A DNA stretch of 41,341 nucleotides from Verrucomicrobiales bacterium (GTDB lineage: Bacteria; Verrucomicrobiota; Verrucomicrobiia; Verrucomicrobiales; V1-33), in assembly GCA_018003315.1 (NCBI GenBank), contig JAGNEJ010000038.1, positions 1 through 41,341 of the forward strand, read 5' to 3'. The notes under the pieces are model-generated. The model saw nothing but the letters and a program-made list of their open reading frames with translations. It did not search any database and was not told the origin of the DNA. Below are positions 1 to 7,439 of this stretch, piece by piece (position 1 is the stretch's first letter; every line of letters begins with the position of its first letter). Position numbers and translations under genes: made by a program.

Positions 1-222
1 CAGATAGGCCCCCAGCGGTCCTTTTTCCCGGTTGAGTTCGTAGGCTTCATCCGCTTTGAACCGGTGCGGGCAGAAGCGGTCCTCCTGCGCATATACTGCC
101 ACCGTGGTGATGCCCAGTTCGGTGGCCGCCCGCATGATGCGGATGGCGATCTCGGACCGGTTGGCGACCAGCAGTTTCCTGATGGGACGGATGGCGGCTT
201 TGGCGGCAGTGGATTTCGGCAT
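1..222 (-). CDS. pyc: Pyruvate carboxylase (biotin carboxylase N-terminal domain), partial
   Basis: The first 74 codons of a biotin-dependent carboxylase are visible; the rest lies beyond the left edge. The segment [18 protein letters not shown] followed by [15 protein letters not shown] and FKADEAYEL is the start of the biotin carboxylase domain, and the HRFKADEAY plus GPLGAYL wording resembles pyruvate carboxylase more than acetyl-CoA carboxylase AccC. Pyruvate carboxylase makes oxaloacetate from pyruvate and bicarbonate with ATP, an anaplerotic cytoplasmic reaction. The ATG at 222 is preceded by no clear Shine-Dalgarno. The usual VANRGEIA glycine is a serine here (VANRSEIA). A separate AccC or another acyl-CoA carboxylase subunit remains possible because only the N-terminus is seen. 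Confidence 0.8.
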   Translation of the reverse strand, partial: MPKSTAAKAAIRPIRKLLVANRSEIAIRIMRAATELGITTVAVYAQEDRFCPHRFKADEAYELNREKGPLGAYL

Positions 223-411
223 GGGAAAAACGTCAGGACGTGGGAAAGGAAACCGGCATCGCGTCTCGACACGATGCGGATCCGTGGGGAAGCCGACATT
301 TCATGCGCATCGGCGGCTTTGCAACTTCCGGCTTCCAGACGCTGCCAGCCACGCAAGGGCCGGTGGCGGCACCCGGTGTTCGAAGCATCCGGCGGGTCGT
401 CACCGCCGCGC

Positions 412-1470
412 TCAGGGATGCATTCGGATAATTTGATAAAACCGCGTGGGATTTCCAGGGGCGGTGGCATCCGTGAACACACTGGAAGTGCCGGTGGAGC
501 CTGCGGTGATGAGCGAATTCGGAAGACTGGCGGACCAGTTGGTCAGGTCCGGCGACCAACGGACCTGGTAGCGGTAACCGGATTCGACATCCCAGGCCAG
601 TGAGACTTCGCCATTGGGCGCCCGGATCAGTTGGGTGATTCTGGGGGTGGGCAGCGGTTCCGCCTCGATGCCGAGGCCGTCAAAGAGCAGGTAATTGTTG
701 CCTGGGTAGCGGTCCGATGGCGTCACTCCGAGAAATGCCCTGAAGGCTACGGCTCCCAGATTGCGGTTTGCGCTGGGTGCGTAAAAGGCCGCGTCCGAGA
801 AAACGGGCACACCGTCGAGCCAGGCGCTCCATTTGCTGGTGCGGTAGTTGATGCGGATGGCCAGCGCATGGATGAATTCGTCGATGAACACCGAGGAGGT
901 GGCCGTGTAGGCGAGGGTGGAGGTGCCATTGTAGGCTCCGCGGAACAGGGTGCGCTTGGGCTCAGCCGGAGTGAGGGTGGCATCCAGCGTGGTGTTGTCG
1001 AAAAATACCGATCCCATGATCGTCCCGGCGGTATTGAGGATCGCCACTTCGAAATCGTCCCGCTGCACGATGCCGCCCACCGTGGTGGTGGAGTCCTTGA
1101 TGCCCAGCAGACAATGGATGGACACCACTTCTTTGTTCTGCGCGACCGGATCGAAATTCACCGGTCGGCGGACGTTGACAACGGAGTTGGTGACGCTGGC
1201 GGGCAGGGCGGCATCATTCCCGCCGATGTAGGCCGCATTGCCCAGTCCGATGACTCCATGGCCTGTTTCAGGATCAATGCCTGTTAGGCCAAGGCCAAAG
1301 TGGGACCCCGTTGGCGAGCCAATCCAACCTTCCGTGCCGGTGATCTGGTCGGACCCTGCGGAGAAGGTTTCGAAGTCGGTGGTGTAAAGAACGTCCGCAA
1401 AACCTGAGAGTGCCGGCAAACCGTGCAGCAGCAAAACGGCGCAGAGCGCAGGGGAGGGCGGGAGTTTCAT
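412..1470 (-). CDS. Exported LamG-like protein with verrucomicrobial C-terminal domain
   Basis: A 352-residue protein with a signal peptide (residues 1-25, hydrophobic core LCAVLLLHGLPALSG). The body is rich in beta-strand patterns such as VLYTTDFETF near the N-terminus and WSAWLDGVPVF around residue 235, as in concanavalin-like/LamG folds that bind polysaccharide or act as structural surface domains. The last 75 residues carry YRYQVRWSPDLTNWSA and FTDATAPGNPTRFYQI, a module common at the C-termini of secreted Verrucomicrobia proteins. No catalytic residues are recognised. It is transcribed toward pyc with a 189-base gap. Function unknown; export is well supported, the fold assignment is an inference. 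Confidence 0.75.
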   Translation of the reverse strand: MKLPPSPALCAVLLLHGLPALSGFADVLYTTDFETFSAGSDQITGTEGWIGSPTGSHFGLGLTGIDPETGHGVIGLGNAAYIGGNDAALPASVTNSVVNVRRPVNFDPVAQNKEVVSIHCLLGIKDSTTTVGGIVQRDDFEVAILNTAGTIMGSVFFDNTTLDATLTPAEPKRTLFRGAYNGTSTLAYTATSSVFIDEFIHALAIRINYRTSKWSAWLDGVPVFSDAAFYAPSANRNLGAVAFRAFLGVTPSDRYPGNNYLLFDGLGIEAEPLPTPRITQLIRAPNGEVSLAWDVESGYRYQVRWSPDLTNWSASLPNSLITAGSTGTSSVFTDATAPGNPTRFYQIIRMHP

Positions 1471-1551
1471 CGAAACAGAGGCAGCACAATGGCTGGCAGC
1501 ATCAATAAACGCCGGAGGGCAGGAAATGTCGCGGACAATTCCCGAAGGATG

Positions 1552-1582
1552 AAAAAAAGCGGCCCGTCCTGCGACGGGCCGC
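1552..1582 (-). terminator. Rho-independent terminator of the EF-hand gene
   Basis: A perfect 10-bp stem, GCGGCCCGTC (1559-1568) and GACGGGCCGC (1573-1582), closes a 4-base loop. On the plus strand it is preceded by seven A (1552-1558), so the minus-strand transcript has the stem followed by seven U. It lies 28 bases after the stop codon of the EF-hand gene. Confidence 0.9.
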
Positions 1583-1609
1583 CCGGTGGGAAGCGGATTT
1601 TCTGCGCGG

Positions 1610-2293
1610 TTAGCGGTGCGGGCCGGGTGGGACCAGCTTGCCGCTTTCGATGTCGGCGCGCAGGGCCTCCATTTCCGCCGGTTCCAGGATGCCGTTGTTG
1701 TTCACATCATACGGCTTCTGCCAGTCCGGGAGCGGGCGGGGAGGAGGCGGAGGAGGAGGTGGGGGCGGAGGTGGAGGTGGTTCGCCGCCACCGCCACCGC
1801 CGGGTGGACGTCCGCCCGGCGGGCGCAGACCGCCCAGAAATTCTTCCTGGGAGATTTCGCCGTTTCCGTCCTTGTCGAGGTGGGCGAAAATCCGGTCCAG
1901 CAACCGGTCCGGCACGGGCACCGGGGGCTTGAATTCGTCCTTCGAGAGCGATCCGTTGCCGTCGGTGTCCAGCTTCTTGAACTGCTCAAGGCGTCGTTCC
2001 TTGAACTTGTCCCGGGCGGCATCGCGGGCGGCTTTCAGCTCCTCTTCGCTCAGTTTGCCGTCGCCGTCGGTGTCAAATTTGGCGAGGAGCGCATCGTGCC
2101 GCTTGTCCCGCATTGCCTTTTCGAAGGCCTGGCGCTCTTCGGCATTCAGTTTGCCGTCGCCGTCGAGGTCAAACGGCTTCATGATTTCCGGAAGCTGGCC
2201 GTTGCCGAACGGCTGACGCTCCCCGGCGTGGGTGCTGGCCCCGCCCGCCAGCAAGCCGGCGAGGGCGAAGAACAATGAACAGGTATATTTCAT
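1610..2293 (-). CDS. Exported EF-hand calcium-binding protein with polyproline linker
   Basis: A 227-residue protein starting with a signal peptide (residues 1-23, ending THA). Five EF-hand loops are visible: DLDGDGKLNAEE (42-53), DTDGDGKLSEEE (74-85), DTDGNGSLSKDE (109-120), DKDGNGEISQEE (140-151) and a degenerate DVNNNGILEPAE (196-207). The first four keep acidic or polar residues at positions 1, 3, 5 and 12, so calcium binding is likely. Between loops 4 and 5 sits a Gly-rich stretch and 14 consecutive prolines (172-185). The reading frame is open 60 bases further upstream to an ATG at 2353, but the start at 2293 gives a normal signal peptide. Such proteins are frequent in Verrucomicrobia and Planctomycetes; the partner is unknown. 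Confidence 0.85.
   Translation of the reverse strand: MKYTCSLFFALAGLLAGGASTHAGERQPFGNGQLPEIMKPFDLDGDGKLNAEERQAFEKAMRDKRHDALLAKFDTDGDGKLSEEELKAARDAARDKFKERRLEQFKKLDTDGNGSLSKDEFKPPVPVPDRLLDRIFAHLDKDGNGEISQEEFLGGLRPPGGRPPGGGGGGEPPPPPPPPPPPPPPRPLPDWQKPYDVNNNGILEPAEMEALRADIESGKLVPPGPHR
1738..1818. repeat. Low-complexity G-rich tract encoding the polyproline linker
   Basis: The plus strand has a long run of GGA/GGT/GGC triplets, followed directly by CCGCCACC-type triplets. It encodes the Gly-rich and Pro-rich linker of the EF-hand protein on the minus strand. The two halves are partly complementary. Tracts like this change length easily by slippage. Confidence 0.8.
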
Positions 2294-2458
2294 GGGTGGC
2301 TGGTGTTTGGGTGGTTCCTGGGATGGTGCTTTTTTTGGTATTCCGATTTCCAAGGCGACTGCCTTCAGAATAGGTGACGGCTGCTCCGGCGGCTGGTTAC
2401 AATCTTTCGCAATTTGTTTTCCGCTTGCTGCGGGGAGGCTGCTGGGGAACGCTGCGGC

Positions 2459-3334
2459 ATGGCAAATCGACGCAGTTTTCTGACCGGGACGGCCGCCGCC
2501 GGGGCGGCATCGCTGGGGACCTTTTCGTCAGCGGCTCAGGAGGATCCCAACTGGAAGATCAAAAATGGGCGTATCCGGCAGTCGGTGGTGCACTGGTGTT
2601 TCAATCCGATGAGCGTGGAGGAACTGGCCAAAGCAGCGGCGGGCATGGGGCTGCAGAGCGTCGAACTGGTGGGGCCGGAGCACTGGCCGGTGCTGCGCCG
2701 TTACAACCTCACCTGCGCGATTGCCGGCAGTCATGGGTTTGCCAAGGGGTTTGCCCATCTGGAGGAGCATGAGGAATGCCTCGAAAAACTGCGCCGGAGC
2801 ATCGACGCCAGTGCCGAATTTGGCTGTCCCAATGTGATTACCTTTTCCGGTTTTCGCCGCGGCATTTCCACCGAGGAGGGTCGGAAGAACATGATCGACG
2901 GACTGAAAAAGATCGTCGGCCATGCGGAGGAAAAAAAGGTGACCCTGTGTCTGGAAATGCTCAACAGCCGGGTGGCGGTGGAGATGAAGGGGCATCCTGA
3001 TTATTTTGCGGACAGCATGGACCTGGCGGTGGATGTCTGCCGGGCGGTCGGGTCGGAGCGGATGAAGGTCCTTTTCGACATTTACCATGTGCAGATCATG
3101 CAGGGAGACGTCATCAGCCGCATTCGGGAATTCAAGGATTGGATCGGCCACGTGCACACGGCGGGAAATCCCGGACGCAACGAAATCGGTGCCGACCAGG
3201 AGATCAACTATCCACCCATCATGCAGGCGCTGCTGGATGCCGGCTACAAGGGGTACGTCGGTCAGGAATTCATCCCCAAAAACCCGGACAAGATCGCTGC
3301 GCTCAAAGAGGGTGTCCGCATTTGTGATGTGTAA
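2459..3334 (+). CDS. Tat-exported TIM-barrel protein, hydroxypyruvate isomerase-like
   Basis: A 291-residue protein of the xylose isomerase-like TIM-barrel family, close to hydroxypyruvate isomerase (Hyi). Metal and catalytic residues expected of Hyi are visible: Glu166 in LCLEMLNS, Asp207 and His210 in LFDIYHVQ, His233 in HVHTAGNPGR, and Glu270 in GQEFIPKN. The N-terminus has the twin-arginine motif NRRSFLTG then a hydrophobic stretch, which predicts Tat export; this is common for sugar-related TIM barrels in Verrucomicrobia. The frame opens 45 bases further upstream, but the ATG at 2459 starts exactly at the Tat signal. It is transcribed divergently from the EF-hand gene and converges on the Dabb gene. 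The true substrate is unknown; a periplasmic sugar epimerase/isomerase is equally possible. Confidence 0.85.
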   Translation: MANRRSFLTGTAAAGAASLGTFSSAAQEDPNWKIKNGRIRQSVVHWCFNPMSVEELAKAAAGMGLQSVELVGPEHWPVLRRYNLTCAIAGSHGFAKGFAHLEEHEECLEKLRRSIDASAEFGCPNVITFSGFRRGISTEEGRKNMIDGLKKIVGHAEEKKVTLCLEMLNSRVAVEMKGHPDYFADSMDLAVDVCRAVGSERMKVLFDIYHVQIMQGDVISRIREFKDWIGHVHTAGNPGRNEIGADQEINYPPIMQALLDAGYKGYVGQEFIPKNPDKIAALKEGVRICDV

Positions 3335-3355
3335 AATTTCGCCGCGGGAGCCGCG

Positions 3356-3673
3356 TCAGGAATATTTCACATTGCGCCCTGGGTCCATTTCGTAGTCCAG
3401 CGACAGGTGTTCGGTGGTGTAGGGGCGGACGACTTCCTCGATGAATTTGAGGTAAATGGGATCGTCCCGGAACATGGCCTGCTTGTGCCGGTTTCCAAAG
3501 TCCAGGGACATGAAAAACGGCCATTCGCAGTTCGGATCGATCTTTTTTCCCGACCGCACGGAGAGCACTTCCGGGATTTTCAGCAGCAGGCTGCGCGTCT
3601 TGCGGATCATCTCCTCGATGATCTCCGGGGTGACTTCAGGCCGCAGTTTGTAGAGAGTGACGTGGTGGACCAT
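3356..3673 (-). CDS. Dabb (stress-responsive A/B barrel) domain protein
   Basis: A 105-residue protein spanning a single dimeric alpha/beta-barrel (Dabb) domain. It starts MVHHVTLYKLRPEVTPE, and continues with SVRSGKKIDP and DFGNRHKQAMFRDDPIYLKFIEEVV, the standard layout of the family. Most members have no assigned reaction. The ATG at 3673 comes one base after the nuoA stop codon, so the two are almost certainly co-transcribed and translationally coupled. It converges with the TIM-barrel gene, 21 bases away. Co-expression with a respiratory subunit does not by itself give a function. Confidence 0.85.
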   Translation of the reverse strand: MVHHVTLYKLRPEVTPEIIEEMIRKTRSLLLKIPEVLSVRSGKKIDPNCEWPFFMSLDFGNRHKQAMFRDDPIYLKFIEEVVRPYTTEHLSLDYEMDPGRNVKYS

Positions 3674-3674
3674 G

Positions 3675-4046
3675 CTAGTCGTTCCACTTCAGGGCGCCCT
3701 TCTTCAGCGCATAGACGTAGGCGGCCAGGAGAATGCCGGCGAATCCCGCCATGCTCCAGAAGACCGCGGAGCCGTCTGCGAGCAGTTTCTGGAAGCTGAC
3801 CGCCCACGGATACATAAAAACCACCTCGATGTCGAAAAGGACAAACAGCATCGCCACCAGGTAGAATTTCACGCTGAAGCGCGGTTGAGCCTCGCCCAGC
3901 GGGAGCATTCCGCATTCGTAGGGCGAATCCTTGGTGGCATTGCGCTTGGCACTGCGTCCCAGCAGCACGCTCATGATGAGCATGCCGGATGCCAGACCGG
4001 TGGCGATGAGGGCCTGCATGAGAACGGGAAAGTATTCCTTGAGCAT
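3675..4046 (-). CDS. nuoA: NADH-quinone oxidoreductase subunit A
   Basis: A 123-residue membrane subunit of respiratory complex I (NDH-1). Three transmembrane helices are visible: MLKEYFPVLMQALIATGLASG, the FYLVAMLFVLFDIEVVFMYPW helix with its conserved acidic residues, and the C-terminal helix WSMAGFAGILLAAYVYALK. The loop between TM1 and TM2 holds the conserved SPYECGM cysteine region. The frame is open 54 codons further upstream, but those codons lack family similarity and the start at 4046 gives the normal NuoA length. In most bacteria nuoA is followed at once by nuoB and nuoC; here it is followed by the Dabb gene and no other complex I gene is in the window. Confidence 0.93.
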   Translation of the reverse strand: MLKEYFPVLMQALIATGLASGMLIMSVLLGRSAKRNATKDSPYECGMLPLGEAQPRFSVKFYLVAMLFVLFDIEVVFMYPWAVSFQKLLADGSAVFWSMAGFAGILLAAYVYALKKGALKWND

Positions 4047-4296
4047 GGGATCGTGGCGGCTGGTGAACGGAAAGAAGCGTGCAAGATGCACACCCGCCGG
4101 GACAAGACAATCAATTCTTTGCCTTCCGGCGGGTCTCTCCAAAGCGCGTGCGATGGGAATTAGCGCCGGACTGCGGCTCAGCATGGGAGCCGCCGACAAC
4201 ACCGGCAACGCCGCTCCCGGAACCCTGCGGGTGGCGTCTCCAGGTGAGAAACCGATTGCAATGAAGGGAAAGCGGCACTTTTAGGATGATCAGGAA

Positions 4297-6060
4297 ATGC
4301 TGCCCGTCACTCACTGGATATTGCGCGATGTGGACCCGGAGGCGCTTCGCAGTGTGGATGCATGCGAGGCGTCGCGGGGGCAGTCTGCCTTGGTGCGCCG
4401 GTTGCTGGCGCAGCGGGGCGTGGTCAACGAGAAAGCGGTCGAGCAGTTTTTGAATCCGCGGCTTCGGGAGCTGAGCGATCCGTTTCTGCTGCCGGACATG
4501 GATCGGGCGGTAAAGCGCCTCCTGCAGGCCGTGGACCAAAGCGAGGACGTGGTGCTCTACGGCGACTACGACGTGGACGGGGTCACCTCACTGACGCTCC
4601 TGCAGCGCGTGCTGGAGGCCTACGGCCTGCGTCCGCGGACATTTCTGCCGCACCGGATTGATGAAGGTTATGGCGTGTCGCGGGAGGGGCTGGAGCGCTG
4701 CCTGGCGGAGGGCTGTCCGCAATTGTTGATCGCCGTGGACTGCGGGACCAATGCCAGGGAACAAATTGCGTGGCTCAAGGAGGAGCGTCGCGTGGAGGTC
4801 ATCGTGTGCGACCACCATGAGGGGGATCCTGACAATCTTCCGCAATGTTCCGCGCTGGTGAATCCGAAACTGGGGCCGCATTTCCACTACCTGTGCAGTG
4901 CGGGCGTGGTCTTCAAGCTGGCTCATGCGCTGGTGAAGACGCGCAGGGTGGAGGGATTGGATCTGCGCGAGCATTTGGACGTGGTGGCGCTGGGGACGGT
5001 GGCGGACATTGTCCCGCTGGTGGGGGAGAATCGGCTGCTGGTGCGCAAGGGGCTGGATGCCCTGGAGCAGACACGGAAAGCAGGGCTGCGGGCGCTGAAG
5101 GTGGTGTCCTCGCTCAACTCGCGGCTTTCCAGCATGGATTTGGGCTTCCGGCTTGGCCCGCGGCTCAATGCCTCTGGGCGCCTGGACACGGCACAGGCTT
5201 CGCTGGACCTGCTGCTGGCGGAGGATCCCGTGGAAGCCCAGCGGCTGGCGGAGGTGCTGGACCAGCAAAACCGAACCCGGCAGCAGTTGGAGCACCGCAT
5301 TCAGATCGAGGCGCAGGAAGCCGCCGAAGAGTTGATTTCCCGCTCGGACCCTGCGGGGCTGGTCATCGGCGCTCCGGGCTGGCATCCCGGAGTGGTGGGC
5401 ATCGTGGCTTCACGGCTCGTGAAGAAATTCCATCGACCGGTGTTTGTGATCGCGTTTGATGAGTCCGGCATGGGCAAGGGCAGCGGACGCAGTGTGGATG
5501 GGATTTCCCTGGTCGCCGCCATCCAGCAGTGCCGCGACCTGCTGACGGGCGGAGGCGGACATGAAATGGCCGCGGGGCTCTCGATCCACTGCAGCAACCT
5601 GGAGGCGTTTCAGGAAAAATTCGCCAATGTCATCGCGCGGCAGGCGTTGGACGGGCAGTTGGAACCGAAGCTGCACATGGATGCGGAGACCCGGCTGCGG
5701 GAGCTGGATTTGGATTTTCTGGACAGCTACGACCAACTGCAGCCGTTCGGTAGCGGCAATCCCCAGCCGATGTTTCTGGCGCGCAACGTGCAGCCGGCGG
5801 TGGAGCCGAAGCTGCTGAAGGAGAAGCACATCAAGTTCGACTTTTATCAGGACGGGGTGACGCGGTCGGGCGTCTGGTTCAACGGAGTGCGGGAAAACGG
5901 AACGCTGGAACTGCCGCGCCCTCCGTGGGACATTGCGTTTCTGGTGGACCGCAACACCTTCCGCGGCACCACTTCGGTGCAGATGCTGGTGCAGGCACTG
6001 CGCAGCGCGGCTCCCATTCAGCGCATCATGGCGCGGGCGTCCGCTGCGGAGACTGGCTGA
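4297..6060 (+). CDS. recJ: Single-stranded-DNA-specific exonuclease RecJ
   Basis: A 587-residue 5'-3' exonuclease acting on single-stranded DNA in RecF-pathway recombination, mismatch repair and base excision repair. DHH-family motifs: GDYDVDG (89-95), DCG (148-150), CDHHE (171-175), ALGTVADIVPL and GPRLNASGR. The DHHA1 domain follows with GGHEMAAG, and the C-terminal OB-like region contains QPFGSGNPQPMF. Length matches the family. An AGGA precedes the ATG. The gene is divergent from nuoA and its last 35 bases overlap the 3' end of the convergent rppH gene. Manganese or magnesium is the expected metal. Confidence 0.96.
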   Translation: MLPVTHWILRDVDPEALRSVDACEASRGQSALVRRLLAQRGVVNEKAVEQFLNPRLRELSDPFLLPDMDRAVKRLLQAVDQSEDVVLYGDYDVDGVTSLTLLQRVLEAYGLRPRTFLPHRIDEGYGVSREGLERCLAEGCPQLLIAVDCGTNAREQIAWLKEERRVEVIVCDHHEGDPDNLPQCSALVNPKLGPHFHYLCSAGVVFKLAHALVKTRRVEGLDLREHLDVVALGTVADIVPLVGENRLLVRKGLDALEQTRKAGLRALKVVSSLNSRLSSMDLGFRLGPRLNASGRLDTAQASLDLLLAEDPVEAQRLAEVLDQQNRTRQQLEHRIQIEAQEAAEELISRSDPAGLVIGAPGWHPGVVGIVASRLVKKFHRPVFVIAFDESGMGKGSGRSVDGISLVAAIQQCRDLLTGGGGHEMAAGLSIHCSNLEAFQEKFANVIARQALDGQLEPKLHMDAETRLRELDLDFLDSYDQLQPFGSGNPQPMFLARNVQPAVEPKLLKEKHIKFDFYQDGVTRSGVWFNGVRENGTLELPRPPWDIAFLVDRNTFRGTTSVQMLVQALRSAAPIQRIMARASAAETG

Positions 6061-6505
6061 CGGCAAAAAAATCCGCAAGCACCCGGCGGTAAACCTCACG
6101 CTTGAAATCCGGCAGCCATCCCAGGTCAAACTCCTCCGGGCGAATCCAGCGCCAACTGCGGAATTCCGGGTGTTTGGTTTCCAGGTTCACCACGTCGTCC
6201 GGCGCGTGGAAGCGACAGAGAAAATACGCCTGCTCTTGGCCGACGTAGCGGCCCCGGCGGCGGTGCCGGACGGGAAACCGGTAACGGTAGCCCTGGCGCT
6301 CTTCCATGACGTCATAGTGTTCGGGCAATACGGAAAGCTCTTCCCAGAGTTCCCGGGCCAGGGTTTCCCGGGTGGTTTCCCCTTCATCCTGACCACCCTG
6401 CGGGAACTGCCAGCTGTTGGCAAAATCGCAGCGCTCCGCAATGAGGATGAGCCCTGCCTCATTTTGCAGCAGGGCGGCGACACAGGGACGAAAAAGTTCG
6501 GGCAT
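6026..6505 (-). CDS. rppH: RNA pyrophosphohydrolase-like Nudix hydrolase
   Basis: A 159-residue Nudix hydrolase. RppH removes pyrophosphate from the 5' triphosphate end of mRNA and so starts 5'-dependent decay. The family signature WQFPQGG precedes the Nudix box at 37-59, with Glu43, Arg51-Glu52 and Glu55-Glu56 present. The glycine that usually follows the EE pair is Ser58 (EELSV), a mild deviation. The segments GQEQAYFLCRF and EFRSWRWI fit RppH and the related dinucleoside polyphosphate hydrolases. The 3' end overlaps the 3' end of recJ by 35 bases on the opposite strand. Activity on diadenosine polyphosphates instead of RNA cannot be excluded. Confidence 0.85.
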   Translation of the reverse strand: MPELFRPCVAALLQNEAGLILIAERCDFANSWQFPQGGQDEGETTRETLARELWEELSVLPEHYDVMEERQGYRYRFPVRHRRRGRYVGQEQAYFLCRFHAPDDVVNLETKHPEFRSWRWIRPEEFDLGWLPDFKREVYRRVLADFFAVSQSPQRTPAP

Positions 6506-6626
6506 GAGGAACGCGGGGTGGGGTTTCCCGCACTATGGCGACGGCACCTGCGCTTGCAAATGCCAGATGCATGGCGGCGCCGACGCCCGGCCATTGCCCG
6601 CATACTCCGGGGGCTTCCGGCCCCGG

Positions 6627-7349
6627 TTATTTTCCCAGCGCCAGACGGTCTGCCAATTGGTGGGGCAGACCCGCTTCCAGAATTTTCCGCTGGGTGGTCT
6701 CCAGATCGTATGGCAGGCGGTGCAGGGAGATTTCCTGATTGTCGTGGTCGTAAATGACATAGGCGGCCCGCCAGTCTCCGTCGCGCGGCTGGCCGACGCT
6801 GCCGACATTTATGAAATACTTTTTCCCCGCCTCGATCCTGATGGAGGTGACGTTTTCCATGGTGACGCTGGCTCCCTTGACGTAGAAGCGCGGGGTGTGG
6901 GTGTGGCCGAAAAAGCAGACCTGGGTGAACTGGTAGCTGAAGCTGGCCATTGCATCAAACTTGTTCATCACGTAGGCCCAGCTTCCGGGCGTGTCGAGCG
7001 TCGAGTGGACGATGGTGAAATCCCTGACCTGGCGCACCATGCGCAGTTCCCGCAGCCATTTTTTGTCCTCGGCGCTGAGGTGTTCGCGCGTCCATTCCAG
7101 GGCCGCCTGGGCCAGCGGGTTGAGCCCCACGATTTCCGTTTCCGCACTGGCTTCCTCGTCATGGTTGCCTTTGACGACAGGGCAGGCCAGCTCCTTGATT
7201 CGCGTCAGGCATTCGTGCGGGTTGGCATTGTAGCCGACGATGTCCCCGATGCAGGCATAATGGGTAACGTCGTGCTGGGCGGCGTCGTCCATGACGGCGT
7301 CCAAGGCTTCCCAATTGGCGTGGATGTCTCCAAAAATGGCGAACTTCAT
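6627..7349 (-). CDS. YfcE/diadenosine-tetraphosphatase-like metallophosphoesterase
   Basis: A 240-residue calcineurin-like phosphoesterase. Metal-binding motifs in order: GDIH (7-10), GDIVGYNANP (35-44), GNHDE (61-65), a histidine in TIVHST, and GHTHTP. The central GDxVGYGxxP form places it with the subgroup often annotated as phosphodiesterase or serine/threonine phosphatase-like. Two divalent metals (Mn, Fe or Zn) are expected. The physiological substrate is unknown. The ATG at 7349 is chosen over one at 7412 because family similarity starts at MKFAIFGDIH. It lies 90 bases downstream of rlmI on the same strand and may share its transcript. Confidence 0.85.
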   Translation of the reverse strand: MKFAIFGDIHANWEALDAVMDDAAQHDVTHYACIGDIVGYNANPHECLTRIKELACPVVKGNHDEEASAETEIVGLNPLAQAALEWTREHLSAEDKKWLRELRMVRQVRDFTIVHSTLDTPGSWAYVMNKFDAMASFSYQFTQVCFFGHTHTPRFYVKGASVTMENVTSIRIEAGKKYFINVGSVGQPRDGDWRAAYVIYDHDNQEISLHRLPYDLETTQRKILEAGLPHQLADRLALGK

Positions 7350-7439
7350 TCGATCAAAAGAGCGGTGGGAGAGAATTCCCTGATTTTGAGATGCAAGCAC
7401 TTCAGCTGGCACCCCGCAAGCGGCATTCGCGGCTGTTTG

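Noticed and set aside
390-408. Hairpin CGGCGG-N7-CCGCCG as a terminator for the 412-1470 gene
   Set aside because: Short stem and no U tract on the minus strand; such GC stems arise easily in this sequence.
6607-6626. Hairpin CCGGGG/CCCCGG after the metallophosphoesterase stop
   Set aside because: The stem touches the stop codon and lacks a U tract, so it is not a convincing intrinsic terminator.
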